From Pagrus major (Eukaryota; Chordata; Actinopteri; Spariformes; Sparidae): 64,000 nucleotides of DNA. The notes under the pieces were generated by a model. It saw only the letters and a list, made by a program, of their open reading frames with translations, was not told the origin of the DNA and did not search any database. Position numbers and translations under genes: made by a program. Positions 42,701-55,223 of the stretch are shown here, one piece after another; the first letter of the stretch is position 1; the number at the start of each line of letters is the position of its first letter. The DNA lies in assembly GCF_040436345.1 (NCBI RefSeq), contig NC_133223.1:24182410-24246409 (forward strand), in the 5' to 3' direction.

Positions 42701-45700
42701 ATGGGAGAGTGTCCTATAAGAATAGGTTTTTTTTTTACCTCTTTGTGGACAGAAAACAGGCTGTAAAACACATCATCAACTTATAGTTCTTATATAAGTT
42801 CTTATGGGTAACTTAGCAAATGGCTGCCCATTTACCCATCATGCAGATACGAATCAGCATTAGCATTTATTTGGAGTTGAGTTTCTGAACACCAGGCAAA
42901 TGTAACTCAATATTCACTTCAGTTTTAGCTCTGTTTTGGTCTCCACCACATCCTGAGAAAAATATCTAGCCTTTTAGCTGCTAACTTGCTAACTTTGTCT
43001 GTGTTGTTTGATGCTGGGCAAGTAGCGTAGTGGTAAACAAAAAAAAGCTGCCTGCTACAGCTGGAAACAAAATTGATGAAAGTGGTGACGGTGAACCAAA
43101 ACAGTAAAACAAAACACTTAGCTAAAAGATGCTAAAATGCTCTGCAGAGCTGGGGGGGAAGTGAAGAGTTGGGCGATAGTTATCTGTGGGTTTGTCACCC
43201 CTTTCACATCGCACATAATCATTTGATCCAATGTCACTAGATGGCAGAAGGATACTGTAACAGAGTTGCCACTGATGATGACGTTAGCGGCTGATCACAC
43301 CAAGATCTGTTGATAGATAAGCATTGTCAACAAAACGATTGTTTTCCTAAGGTATGGTACTCCTCTCTTTAGCCCCACGTTGCATTTTTCTAGGGAAGTA
43401 TTTGCACTTTATTTTGCAAAGTCGTGGTGCTTCTTCAGTCAATGACATAAAATTGCCTGTTTCACACACAGCCCTGTTTCAAAGGCAAACTGTGCTGCTC
43501 TGATGTAAACGCACTATGCCGAGGTGTTTTTGATGCGGCTGTGCCTGAAGCAACGAGTCTCTGTGTGATCAGGGCCTATGGTGGGAGAAGCTGTTGCTGC
43601 TGGACTTCATCTCGATGTCAAATTTAGTACTTTTCTACAAAACCTACCCAGTCAGATACTCTGTGTCAATCCTTGAAGTGCTCACATAGTGGCTGGCTAG
43701 TTAGTTTGCAGACTTCCTTCATCACTCTGTGATGTATCATCTGCTCTTTATTAAACTTTATAACTTAATTAATCTCACTAGAGGCAATTTGTTTGAACAG
43801 CTTGTGCACACAAGAAAAAAACCCACAGTCACATGTAGATTCATAAATGAATAAAGAAAAATATGCCAAGGAGCTCAGTGGAATAATAAAAAAAAGTCTA
43901 TACATACAAAATTTAAATAACTTTTAATAAATATAAGCTGTAAGAGATTTTGTACAGCGGTTTGTTTTAAAAGCAGGTGAAACAACACGACTCCCTGATG
44001 GCAACAGAGAAAATTCACTTACAAGAACATTGTCATAAGAACTAGAGGGGGTAAAGGGGCTATGACGCCACTGACAGGCGAACAAATGTAACGCACTTTG
44101 AATAAAATTGCACATTTACAATTAAACAATAAATAAAACACAGGTCCAGTCATTTTTATATATTTCACTGCAGCATTGCTACAAATAATGTCTTTAATTG
44201 TCTTTTAAAAGACTTTAAACTAAAAACCACAGAAATCCTCCATTTTTGATTAGTTGGCAGGTGTCCATTAAAACTTTATAACACACCAGAACATTTCAAT
44301 TATATGCACATTGTAGCCTATTTTAGACTACAGGTAGCCATAGCAACAGTACTTACGGACCACATTAAGTGAACTCCTAATTCTAATGACAATGAACAAA
44401 CCCCTGATCCCTTCTGTAAGTGGCCATGCTGCAAGTAAAAAATGAGCACAACTGTGTGGCTTTTTCAGCTCAGTTTGTAAGGAGGGTTTTCGAAAGGCTA
44501 ACATGTGTGAAGGAGCAGATTTTAAGCACTCAGCATCATTAAATTATACCACATTCATGCCCAGAAAATTAGCAGTATTGAGTGTTCCTCCCTGTTGCAT
44601 TGGCAATTTTGTGGCTTTTCATTACAGCCTTTAAATCAAGAATTTACTAAATGTTTCATTGGATGAAATGTGCAACGAAATGTCAGGTCACATCAGATTT
44701 TACAGACTTTTTTAAACAGTGGTCTCTGCCTTGTTAGAACTAGATCGACTGATGTATTAACAACATAATGTTTTAGTCTAACCCTTTTATTTATGAGAAA
44801 ACAACTGTCAAGGTGTTTGTCTGGAGAATAAAAGGCTCTGCGAAACATGCAGACTCACACCCAGTTAACATGCAGACATAAACTGTTCACACATCGACTA
44901 ATACATATTCACAAAACAACACAACATACACTGGAGAGTAAATAGCTTTCCCTAATCTCTCTTTTCAAATTCCAAATGCATTCAGTCCAGAGAGAGCGAC
45001 CACTCAAAGTACTAATTATAATTTGATGATTTATGATTTATTTTATAACCAACAATAAGGTTATGTGCATGCAGGAGCACGGTGGCATATATTCTTTGTC
45101 TGATATGGGAACAAAACACCTTTGCAATATAGATATATAAATTATATTCTCATTTATTACCTTTCATGAAGGGCGAATATATTCACACTTTTTGATTCAG
45201 GAATATGACCCACATGAATACGGCCCATTCTCGAAAGATATATCTAAGATTTCATTCAAACATATTGTGAATAGGGTTTGAATCCAGCAAAGAGAGACAT
45301 AATTAAATTCTCTGGCTTATTTGGATGAGAAATGATAATTATACTTATGTGTCTGCTATGATGACCATTTTTTACCACGACCGTAAAGCCTTTGAAGCCA
45401 AGGCACCTTTGTTCAGATATGACGTCTGCTGGAGGAGAGTGAGGCCGGAGCTGAGGGTGGGGGTGCAGATATGCAGGACTGGAGCGTCGGTTTAATATTA
45501 ACAGTTCAACAATGGAGGCAGCACAGCCATCAAACTCTAAAGTGACTAAATCACAATGAGGAAAAGTCATTTCAAAATATCAAGTCTACCTCCAGGTATT
45601 TGTATTACAGACAAAAAAAAAAAAATCCTTATCATATTTACTGATTGTGTTTCCATTTCCCTTTGGGGGAACCTATTGTAATGAGAAAAGAAATGAAGGA

Positions 45701-48700
45701 GGATTGTTTCTTACCGAGCGCTTTGTCAACACAGTTGATTTTACTGGGAGGGCAGATATCTGCAGTTCCTGGAGAGGAGAACAGAAAATGAGTCTGATCA
45801 ATCAGACACAAAATGATCAGTGACCCGTGTCTGCTGCAAACAACACTCCACAGCTTATTATTCATCTCCAAATGAAGGCAGGCACACAGAGGATGACTTC
45901 CATCCACGGCGCCTGGGCCATCTTGGACGTCCGTCCTTGATTGCACCGAGAAATGGAGCATGCTGGTTTCACCCGTGAGGCATATTTAGAGAGTCTTTAA
46001 AAAACAATCAATGAGTTACTTCCTCGCAGACAAACTATTATTGCCCCGACCATTAATGGCAGGTATTCATCAGCAGCACAATTAATTGGCAGAGGTGTGT
46101 CTGTCTGACTGTGAAATGTTGCATGGGTTTAATGTTTTGGACAAGTCCCTTTTCTACGTTGCAACACAATCACCAGAACGAATGTTTCTGCAAACCACAG
46201 ATATGTTGAAACTTTGTGTTTTTTTTGGGTAAAATTTTAAATTTTATGTCGTGACAACTATGTGCTTATGATCTGGTTATGTTAAGGCACAAAAACACTT
46301 AGGGTTAGGGAAGGATCGTGTTTTGGCTTAAAATACCTGCTTTGGTCGCCACAAACACAGGTGGAAATTAAGTCTCCTTAAAAACATTCAGTCCGCTGCC
46401 ATCGCCTCCGACTCCTGATATGAAAGTGAGATATAAATATGTGATGTGAATGTGATACGACAAATGTGAGCATTCGGTTTGCAGAAACATTAACTGCCAA
46501 CATTTCATTCTGGCGACTGAGCTACACTGCTACGGTGACCGTGAGAGCCCAACACTCTGCAATGTATGAAAAGAGACCAACACAAACAAAACACAACAAA
46601 ATTATTTGCTCTACCTCGTGACCAGCAACACATTAAAAAAGGACGCCATACCTGAGAACAAGTTTGCAAAAGAACATTAATGTTTATTTACAAATAATAC
46701 CAAAATCAACCAAAACTACGGCAGTCTGGAGGCCTAAATGAACAAAAAGATAAAGGAAGTCTGGGCCAGCCAGTAGTGGGCCATAGGACCTAGAACTTCC
46801 CTCCCTAAACTAAGAAAAGACAACATAAAGACAAAGAGAAAATCTAAAAATGGTTAGGACTGCTTGATCTGTGGAAGAAGAGAGCTCCTTCTCCTCCACC
46901 CTCCCTTTAATATGTGGCAGGTCTAATTGCCTGACGAGCAGCACCTGAGAGAAGGGAAGGAGAACAGAGGAGGAGAAAACACAGAAGGTGGGAGCGTGTA
47001 ACATACATGAGTACACAACGAAATACAGAAATGCTGCAACAAGCACAGATGAAAACTGTTTCCAAGTTGCACTCTAGCATAGAGGGGCGTTTGTCCCAAG
47101 GTTTACCGCTGCCCTTCAATGAAGGCGTCATTCAGCTGTGAGATGATGGAATGGGAGTGGGAAGAGTCCGATTTGAGAACGGGCCTGTGCTTTGTGTCTC
47201 ATGAGGGTTTTAACATCAGCTATCTGTTAGCGTGTTGGCATATTTTTTTTGGTGGGACAACAAGCATGCCATGTCTGGGCCTTTTCACCACTATTCAGTG
47301 TCTCCTGGAAACAATTTTTTATTGTCATCTCTGCTACTCTATTTTGCAGCATTTGTCCTGAATGCTGTGGACACATTGTCAAACTAGTGAAGATGTTTTC
47401 TTAATTTGCTTGTTTTGTCTGTTTCAATGTGTTTTCCTCAGTTTCAGTACATTGAGCTCAAACAGCCTTCGCAATCACTAAGAAATGTTGATCGATAGAA
47501 ATCATTTCTTGATGATCTGAGGAGTGAGCCTGTTCACATTCAGCTGAACAGAGTCAGACTTGTTCTGTCTGTCTGTGAGATATTGAGTTAATACTTTTAA
47601 CCACAATGAGTAGAAATACCCTGCAATGATTTGACGCCAAATAAATCATCATTAAACCCTGAAGAAAGAGAACTTTTCTTCCATTTGTGTTTTATTTTAA
47701 GAAATGTTGAGTGTGGAGGCAAAAGCTGTGCAGCGTCTCTGTCTGTCTGCTGTCCACATATTAAGAACAAGAACAACTTAAAAGCTATATTTGGGCTGGT
47801 CATCCAAAGATAGAAATAGGCTGGAATACTGAAATATTCATCTCGAACCCCGAATAATCCAGGAAAACACAATTTTGCTTCTACGCCTCACAGTTCAGGA
47901 GTCATGAGCAAAAATAAAAAGAACAAAAAAAGCTTTATATGTATTTTTGACCATATTTTAGGATTCTGTGCAGTCGGTTGTGTGACATCCTGCTAATAAA
48001 CACAGCTGAAGACAACATAAATACAAAGACAACAATATAGCTCAGTGCCTTTAAAAGGACAAGAAACATAAACACACAAAGTATAAAAATGTAAACAATA
48101 AAAACTTGTATAAAAGACCAGAAGCGACAGATTGTAAACAAATGTACGATTATGTAAACTCATGCTGGTGACCATTTGTGGCTTGTTAAGTAGACTGTTA
48201 GCAGTTGCTGGATTATATAAGCGAGCATGAGAGAGAAATGGATTACAAACATTTGTGCCGTTCGTCTCAAAAGCCAACTGTTATAATGAATAAGAATCTG
48301 AGCAACACGAAACTGTTACTGCTGTTGTTACGGAGGAGAGAAAAATGGATTCTGTAAACTGTGTACGGCACAGCGCTCCTACATTTCATTGATACAGTAC
48401 TTTGTTGTCAAATCGAAGCTGTTAAGATTTTCAGGTCACAAGTTGGCCTCATGCTCCCTTGGTGAGCTTTTGAGCCAATTACTCTCTGGAGCCCTTATGA
48501 AGGAATTTGAGCAAACTTAATATGCAGCAATAAATTTTATTCACTATTGATATGTGCAATGAACTAATGCGAGCTTCCTGCTGCCTTGAAGCCCTCATCT
48601 AAAGCCGAACTGGGCAAATGGCCTGGAAAAGCTTCCACATTTATTATCGCTGATATAATAAATATCATATCTGATGTGATACATCATCACGGAAAGCAAA

Positions 48701-51700
48701 GTGGTTTGGCTGCTCTCTTAACACCTCTGCACCGTGAACAGCCCTTACTATCTATTGACTCTAAAGTTTCCCACTCTGTGGTCTTTTTTCATACGTGTCT
48801 CATTCATTTGAATGATTGTGGCAATAAAGAATATTTCTGAAAGAGGTGCAATTTCCTCAGACAGCTGACTGATGAGACAGAGGGTTGTTTTACCAGGTTT
48901 GGATCTGTAAACCTGGGCATAAGATGGTTTTACAGGTGTATGAGACTAAAAAAAATGAATAAAAAACACTATTACAAAACAAGCATATATTGACATACAC
49001 TGAAAAATATAATGTTATCTAGTAAAAATACATTTTTCGCATATATTTGACAATAGATTCCAATATATTGTCATTTTGCTTCAAGAATATGTCATAAAAT
49101 ATAATAAATGTGCGTTTAAATAATTACATTGGCAATATACTGTAAACTGATATGTATTAAAAAAGCTATAACGTACAATATATATTTGCATATATAACTA
49201 GATAATGTATTTTTGGAAAATAAATGGAAGGTAATGGAAAATGGTAAAAGTAATTTTCACAATCTGTCAGTTAAGGGTGTTTAAATATACAGAAAGTGGT
49301 GATAACTTTGATATTTCGATTGATTCTATTGATTCTGGTTTTGTGATTCTGTTATTTCCTGTTTTATTTTGAAATTGTGCCCTCATGCTGGTGTTGCTTT
49401 TCAGTTCCTCCCATCGTGTGATTTCCCGCCCTTTGTCTGTGTTCACCTGTGTCTTGTTTGTCAATCAGCGCTGTGTGTATACAGTCTGTGTGCTCCCTGA
49501 TGTCTTTGTCAGTTCGTTCCTGTGTTTCTCACCCGTGTGACTTTCAGTGTTTTCTAGTGTCTCCCCGTGGTATGTTTTCTTTGCTTTTGATCTGTACTTT
49601 GTCGAGCCTTTTGTGTTGCTACTTTGTTTTTTGTTGTTTGCTCTTCTTGGTTTTTGTTGGATTCTTGGTTTTCGGAGAATTTCAGCTTTTTGTTAATAAA
49701 GCTTGTTTTCAGTTCCTGATCCTGCCTGCTTCCCGTGTGTTTCTGCATTTGGGTCCTAACCTTTTCACAAAGTGTAACAAATAGCATGTAAATAATTTAC
49801 ATTGTATTGATCAGAAGATGTCTTCTGTTAATCAGTTCATCTGGTCGCCTTTTTACTATTCAAGTGTTCTTTTTGTACAGTTATGGTTACAGACTCTTCA
49901 CCTCCCTGTACTTGTATTTCGAGTGTAGTTCATTGGCCCACAAGACAAAACGCACAATAAACAAAGTTAAAGATAATTTTGACTAATGACATTACCTCTG
50001 CCAAGGAGGTTATGTTTTCGCCTGGGTCCGTTTGTTGGTTTGTCTGCAGGATTACATGAAGACCACTGAACGGATTTCCATGAAACTTTGATGGAGGATG
50101 GGTCTCAGCCCAGAATAGACCCCATTAACTTTCAGTGAGGATCCAGATAAAGGGATAGATCCAGGGATATGTTCTCACTTACTGTAACATTGTGAGATAG
50201 AGTGTTGTTGCATTTTCATTAATTTTTCAGGGAATAATGCATGGATGGATCCTGATGAGAAAAATCAGGTATCCGAGTGAGTACAATTTGATGCAGATAC
50301 AAATACAAATCTGGATCTAGCAGATTTGAATATGTTTAATTTGATACTAGATTAGGCTTGATTGAATTGGGACTTGGCTGAGGTATGCTCTCTACCGAGT
50401 GCCATTCAAATTTTTCTTCTCTAGAATTCGCAATAGAAAAAAATTAGCAATTCTTTTGGCTTTGATAATTATGTAGTGAAAATCTGATATTGTGGCAGCC
50501 CAACATAGAGAATATATAATTTCAGTGTAGTTCATCTATAGACATTAATTGGAGCCATTACAAGGCTGCAACTGATGTTTATTAACCTTTAAGATTGTTG
50601 AATAAATGTTTAACTATTACTTTAACTATTTACTATTAAATCTTCCATGTATTAACGATGGTTAGTATTTATTATATATAATATACATATATATATATAT
50701 ATATATATATTAGACCTACATATATACAGAATATATTTCCATTGCAGGGATAAGTAAAGTGCAAGCATTCAGATTGAGATGTTTTGATGCAGTAACCAGT
50801 ATGATATAGGAGTTTGCTAGTTTTCTCCCAAATCATGACTCATATTGTAACACAATCACGATCTTGTAGTGAGGTAGGCACTTTCACCCTGCAGAGCACA
50901 CAACTGATTAGAAACGTGTCCGCCTCACAGCCTGTCCAGATCAAATTATTAGCTGGATTTCTCCCTCCCGATCAGACCACCACTTCGGTCTGGCAATCAC
51001 AGCTCGCAAATGGAAGTTTTGAAATGTGTAACCTGAGAATGTGAGGTTTTTTTTTTTAATTTGAAGAAAATTCCCTTTGTCATATAATGTATCAGATCCG
51101 TTAAACGAGGTTAAATCAGTATTAAGACTCGTTTCCACCTCAAATCAAATGTCTCCCACTGAGTTGTTTATTCACATCGATTGGCTTCCTCATATTTTTC
51201 AGTCAGGCTAAATAACGCCGCAAATGTCAGCTGCTCTGTGTAGATATGTAAATGAAAATGCCTCCTGCATACATTCTGAGTCTCCTGCATTTAACTTTAG
51301 ATGCGACCACCTCAAACATGCCCACTTATCAGACACAGTTTGCATTCGGTGACTCATCTCTTTGACTTCACCCCCGCCACGATGACGCAGAGACTGAGTA
51401 TGTCCAAACATCTTACTTTGTGTTGGTCGGACTCACCTCTAAAACATATCCCCGAGCTGAATAGGGAAACTGCGTAAATGTTGAGTGTCCAAATGGAAGC
51501 AATATCTATCTGACGCACACAGCTTTGTGTTGTGTCTTCTATCTGCTTGATTCTGCTTTCACCAGATCTCAACTATAGGTTTATCTCTGATTTGTCATTG
51601 CTTTATCAAGGTAGTGTTTCTTAAGCTACCAAATAACCTTTAAAATTTTGCATTGAGACATTTTCTCTGTTTATTTCAGTGTGAATTCAAGTGAGATTCA

Positions 51701-54700
51701 GATACACTGCCCCATTCGTGCAATTTGATTCTTTTGCGCCAATTCTGTGTGCTTTTAATGTTTGTTTTTAGCGTTTTTTATTCTTTTTTCCTCAGTTTGC
51801 TTTTGCTGATTGCTTTTATTGTTGCTATACTAACTTTCTCGTGCTTCTGCCTGTGTAATCTGTAAAGCACTTTACATGTAGGTTGCCTTTGGGTATGAAA
51901 TGAGCTGGAGAAAAAAATTTGCCTTGCCTTGTCTAATATTTTCTGGTTATTAATACAAAAAAGGCACACTACACTACACTAAGAAAACGGCTAACACTTT
52001 TACACTGCTGCAAATGTCATGGTAAGTAAGTGGTAATTACTAAGTCACATCATAGTTTTATAGATAACTGCCCCAAAATTATTTTATGATAATATTCTGC
52101 TATTTTCCAACATGCAGATAATAAATAGCTGCTTATTTCTTGAATCTTGAATACCTAATACCTAACTAGTTTCTGTCTGATTTCCCCTCAGCAGGCCACT
52201 AAAATTAAAGCGAGATGTTAACATTATAATAACATTTAGGAAAGCTTTTTTCAAAGTTCATGAGATTTGGTGAGACAGAAGGACATTAAAATGTCATGAT
52301 GAGCAGGTGTTAAGCAAAAAACAGTTGGAAATTTCTTGAAATGGTATTCAAGAAATTACTAGTTATTTATTAGTAATTTGGGGGTAATTTTGAGGTAATT
52401 TCGACAAAATGATTTGGTAAATGAAGTGTGACCAGAAAATGTTTTCCTCCTGTATCCTAAATTTGTCCTAAAAAAGGATCGCAAATAAGAGTGATTCTTG
52501 ACACATCACATGAAAATCATGTGCTCATTTGAAGCATTCTGTCATTGTGATGCTGTCGATGTGAACCTGATCCAACATAAAAGACATGAGCTGCCTAGAA
52601 AACCATCTATCAGTGGAAACTAAACACGAAGAACCACCAGGGCCAATAATCACAATAATAATAATGATCAAAATGATTAATGATGGCCACAGAAGCTCTC
52701 CCAAACAGCTGAGATGCATGAACAAGTGGATCCAAAATTCATTGAGACTTTCATGCAGTCTGAAGAGTCACTGTCCGGAGAGCTGCCAGCACTGCTGAAG
52801 AGCTTCCCACTCCAAATATCAAGCATCAAGGTCAGGCATCGGGCAGCCCAAATTATATCTGGGCCGGAATTATTGAAGTGGGCCAAAAATAATGACTTGT
52901 TTTGCACAATGGGTCATCTACAGTGATATCATGCAAATACTGGCCTGGTTTTTCAATCAGACTTAGCCAAACAATTTTTAAAACCAGAGAGTACCCTCTG
53001 TTGCAGTATTTTATTCTTCTGTGTACCAATGTGAGCTGTGTTTTGTGTTTGTGTGTTTCTTACAGTGATGGAATGTAACTGAGTACGTTTACTTAAGTAC
53101 AATTTTGTGTTTGTTGTAGTTTACATGATTTTTTCTAATTTCTGCTACTTTTCAAGTATAACATTTGGCTCCATTTGCCATTTTGGAGGCAAATGTTATG
53201 CTATTTACTGAACTACATTTATTTGATTACTTTTGTTACTAGTTACTTTGCAGATTTCATGCTGCATTGGAGACAAAGTTTTTAAATTAATTCATTTCAT
53301 CAGCAATCGGATGAAAAACTCTACAATTTACTTCTCATTGGACTTTTGATAATTAAGTACATTTAATTAAATTTTTTTTTAGATACTTTAAGACTTTTAC
53401 TCTGGTACCATTCGTATACAGGACTTTTAATTTGACTAAAGTAACATTTTAACACAATATCTTTCATTTTTACTCAAATATGACTTTTAGACTGTGTTGT
53501 AAAGAGTACTAAAGTCATGCTTGAGTAAAAGTAAAGATATCGTGGTGAAATATTACTTTGGTAAAAGTGAGTCACCCACATGAATAGTACTTGAGTAAAC
53601 ATGTTAAAGTATCTGATATTAAATGAACTCAAATATCAAAAATACAAGAAAAAGTACATTTTACCTATATTTACATTTATGTACATACTGTATACTGTGG
53701 GCATGCCTGATTATCAGATCAGATATTTGTCTGATTGTCAGAAGTAGTGTTTGTTTTTTATGCTATAGATGTTAAAATTAATAAAAAATGTGCTACTGTG
53801 GCTCTGATGCAGTGTGCAATCTGCAAAGTAACGTATAATTGCATTGATTAAATATATCTAGTGGAGTAAAAAGTACAGTATTTACAAAATGTAGTGGAGT
53901 GGAAGTATAAAGTAGCAGGTAAAAGTGTACTTCAGTAAATGTGCTTTTGAGTACTTTTTCCAACACTGGTTTCTCAGTTCCAATCACACATATACAGTAT
54001 TTTGTTCTTAGTTATCAGTTTTTTTTAGTTCCTGCTAAAACAGTAACTTGACATCAGTTTGAGAGCGTGATTTACTAGTTATCTGTGAACAAATATTTTT
54101 CTATATTCTTCTTGGTAAAGGTGACATAGGGTGCTGATCTTACCGGGCATGTGCACCATCCTGCAGTTGCACACTCGCAGGACCTCGTTGGTCTCGCAGA
54201 GCAGGCGACAGGCACTGATGCTGTATGTGTCGTATCCTGGGAACTTCTCTTTGCTGGTGGAGCGGCAGTTCCCCCAGGGCTGGGGCAGGTAGGTCAGCTA
54301 AGCACACAGAGATTTATTAGACCCCAGTCCGAACCACCAGGGGCGAGCGGTTGCAGGGAGAACAGTAATCTGGTGGTGGTGTGGTGGGGGAGCGGGGATG
54401 GTGTAGCTGTGATGAAGAAGACCTACCCTCTGCTCCTGACATGAAACAAAGGTCTGGAAACCCGGAGAGACTCCGAAGCCCAGCTGGTGGATGTAGGGAG
54501 GCTCGTCCTGACTATGGATCTGAACTCGGATGCCGGCCTCCAGGGACGTCTCATCTTCAGGATGAAACAGAGCAAGAGCACGGGGCGTTGTGTAAAGGGA
54601 GAGTACAAGGGGATTTCAGACGGCTGCCTCATCTGACAGCTTGGTCTCAGTTTGAGGCTAACTACAAACCATATTTCAGTCATGTTTGAAAGACAAGCAA

Positions 54701-55081
54701 GTAGGGGTTAATATCATGTGACAGCTATAATCTGAGGTAGCGTGTTTTGTTCAGGAGTTTCCTTTCACAAATCACATTTTCCAGGTTGCCGGAATACAAT
54801 CAAAAAATGCATTATTTACAGTACATGACCCTGAGAAATTGATGCAGGTTTTTTTTATATATATAGAGCCCAGCAGAGGTGTCTCGTGCTGTACCATAGG
54901 ATGGGATTATATTGGACAAATGGTTTTGAGGCTTACTTGTCTCTCTCCAGATGGGCAGATACTCATCCTGCTGGATATCCAACATGATCTCCAGCCCGTT
55001 CCCCATTCCGCCCTGCTTGGTTTTCCTGGATGTGGTCCTGTTACCATTAAAAGTGTAGCATTTCCCATATCTGGTGTAAAC
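36578..55081 (-). CDS. asic4: Acid-sensing ion channel 4 subunit, 3' nine coding exons (N-terminal exon outside window)
   Basis: ASIC4 is a DEG/ENaC-superfamily membrane subunit; mammalian ASIC4 alone is not proton-gated and modulates other ASICs. Coding exons in transcript order are 54937-55081, 54427-54554, 54144-54297, 45715-45768, 42403-42556, 39730-39821, 39538-39617, 38853-38963 and 36578-36739. They total 1080 nt (359 aa plus stop), in frame at every junction. Visible parts are [13 protein letters not shown], the hallmark [20 protein letters not shown], a Cys-rich ectodomain ([43 protein letters not shown]), then [20 protein letters not shown] with the GAS selectivity filter in TM2, and the ASIC4-specific C-terminus VFEDFAC. 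Sequons NRT, NET and NLT lie in the ectodomain. No TM1 exon was found before 64000. Teleosts have asic4a and asic4b; which one is undecided. Confidence 0.96.
36625..36662 (+). repeat. (GGTGAG)n hexanucleotide repeat within the asic4 coding sequence
   Basis: About six GGTGAG units on the plus strand. Read on the minus strand as CCTCAC they encode alternating Pro-His. The plus strand has GGG tracts separated by TGA, a canonical G-quadruplex pattern. Confidence 0.9.
38853..38963 (-). CDS. asic4: asic4 coding exon 9 (cytosolic tail)
   Basis: Encodes [20 protein letters not shown] and then [17 protein letters not shown], a strongly basic cytosolic segment after TM2. The acceptor is AAACCAG and the donor GTACGG. 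Confidence 0.93.
39538..39617 (-). CDS. asic4: asic4 coding exon 8 (TM2 and selectivity filter)
   Basis: Encodes [20 protein letters not shown] and then ILDYIYE, with the GAS filter. The acceptor is CTTCTCAG. The donor GAG followed by GTGCAG is weak but is the only one keeping the frame. Confidence 0.94.
39730..39821 (-). CDS. asic4: asic4 coding exon 7
   Basis: Encodes [20 protein letters not shown] and then [11 protein letters not shown] plus one base. The acceptor is TTTATCCAG and the donor GTAAGA. Confidence 0.95.
39822..41067. other. asic4 intron 6, left part
   Basis: No recognised gene or repeat except poly-T near 40900. Confidence 0.35.
41068..41500 (+). repeat. CCAAT/octamer-bearing dispersed repeat, copy 2, in asic4 intron 6
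   Basis: A longer copy than the one at 8714-8976. It starts AAAGGAGACATATTATACTC, then has ATAGGTTTACATGCTTAAAT, then GAAACGCTCTGTTTTAGCTC and the same CCAAT (41257-41267), octamer (41360-41367) and GTGATGTCACAAAGTCGCAG words. This is the order of a common teleost element as I remember it. Confidence 0.7.
42403..42556 (-). CDS. asic4: asic4 coding exon 6
   Basis: Encodes [20 protein letters not shown] and then [20 protein letters not shown], ending DKSEDYI plus two bases. The acceptor is TGTTGCAG and the donor GTACGA. Confidence 0.95.
42557..45714. other. asic4 intron 5
   Basis: About 3.2 kb with no recognised gene. It is AT-rich and has no clear repeat ends. Confidence 0.35.
45715..45768 (-). 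CDS. asic4: asic4 coding exon 5 (54 bp)
   Basis: Encodes [18 protein letters not shown] plus one base. The acceptor is CTCTCCAG and the donor GTAAGA. It is separated from exon 4 by an 8.4 kb repeat-bearing intron. Confidence 0.93.
46183..46535 (+). repeat. 'GATCATGTTTTGGC' family copy in asic4 intron 4
   Basis: Contains AACCACAGATATGTTGAAAC, GCTTATGATCTGGTTATG, GGATCGTGTTTTGGCTTAAA, TTTGGTCGCCACAAACAC and CATTTCATTCTGGCGA in the same order as the chpf intron 2 copies. It also carries a short TTAGGGTTAGGG word, part of the repeat rather than telomeric DNA. Confidence 0.55.
46610..46960 (-). repeat. LTR-like repeat with polyadenylation signal
   Basis: On the minus strand it runs from CTCAGGTGCTGCTCGTCAGG through a purine/pyrimidine-rich middle to GTAAATAAACATTAATGTTC, with an AATAAA signal near its end. 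It has no coding frame. Terminal dinucleotides and target duplication were not established. Confidence 0.3.
46961..49334. other. asic4 intron 4, middle
   Basis: No recognised gene. 48940-49220 is very AT-rich with several ATATATTTGCATATA-like words, unclassified. Confidence 0.35.
49335..49785 (+). repeat. LTR-like repeat, copy 1 (diverged)
   Basis: Shares TTCCTGTTTTATTTTGAA, GTGCCCTCATGCTG, GTCAGTTCGTTCCTGT, an AATAAAGCTTGTTTTCAG signal and TCTGCATTTGGGTCCTAACC, ending TGTAACA, with 58997-59490. No coding region is present. Confidence 0.5.
49990..50410. repeat. 'CTCTGCCAAGGAGGTTATG' teleost repeat with short TIRs
   Basis: Starts ACCTCTGCCAAGGAGGTTAT and contains GGATTTCCATGAAACTTTGA. It ends TTGGCTGAGGTATGCTCTCT followed by ACCGAGTGCC. 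The two ends are inverted (ACCTCTGCCAA against TTGGCTGAGGT). This matches a well-known teleost repeat. Confidence 0.65.
50672..50710. repeat. (AT)n microsatellite
   Basis: An interrupted AT dinucleotide run including about fourteen uninterrupted units. Confidence 0.9.
51989..52433. mobile_element. Relative of the GGTAACACTTC MITE in asic4 intron 4
   Basis: The left end GGCTAACACTTTTACACTG and the right end GGTAAATGAAGTGTGACC are degraded versions of the TIRs at 30276-31617. Internal words GGTAATTACTAAG, TAACTAGTTTCTGTCTGATT, AACAGTTGGAAATTTC and GAGGTAATTTC also match. About 445 bp, no nested insert. Confidence 0.55.
53063..53969. mobile_element. Fold-back 'TACTT' element in asic4 intron 4
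   Basis: The left end CAGTGATGGAATGTAACTGA and the right end GAGTACTTTTTCCAACACTG are inverted. The halves are rich in ACTTTTACT and AGTAAAAGTA words of opposite sense. About 900 bp with no coding capacity, consistent with two inverted copies or one palindromic element. Confidence 0.55.
54144..54297 (-). CDS. asic4: asic4 coding exon 4
   Basis: Encodes [20 protein letters not shown] through [10 protein letters not shown] and ends [10 protein letters not shown] plus one base. The acceptor is GTGCTTAG and the donor GTAAGA. Confidence 0.95.
54427..54554 (-). CDS. asic4: asic4 coding exon 3
   Basis: Encodes [20 protein letters not shown] and then [20 protein letters not shown], ending EQR. The acceptor is CCTGAAG and the donor GTAGGT. 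Confidence 0.95.
54937..55081 (-). CDS. asic4: asic4 coding exon 2 (first in window)
   Basis: Encodes [20 protein letters not shown] and then [20 protein letters not shown], ending IWRET plus one base. The acceptor is CTCTTCCAG and the donor GTAAGC. Confidence 0.95.
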
Positions 55082-55194
55082 CTGGAAGAGAATAGATTCC
55101 TATCATGAACATCACCATAAACATGACAGTCCACATGCAGGCTGTGACAAGAACATACTCGTGGTGCATTGAAATGAAGGCAGAGATATGAGAG

Positions 55195-55223
55195 AATAAA
55201 TAAATAAATAAATAAACAAACAA
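55195..55223. repeat. (AATA)n microsatellite in asic4 intron 1
   Basis: About six AAAT/AATA units followed by AAACAAAC. Confidence 0.85.

Noticed and set aside
46299-46316. TTAGGGTTAGGG word suggesting interstitial telomeric repeat
   Set aside because: There are only two units, and they lie inside a dispersed repeat whose other copies have a related non-telomeric word (GGTGAGG or GGTTAGG).
52714-52926. 70-codon plus-strand frame ([18 protein letters not shown]...) in asic4 intron 4
   Set aside because: The composition looks somewhat coding-like, but I recognise no family and see no splice sites or promoter. It could be a decayed transposon or retrogene piece; not called without a search.
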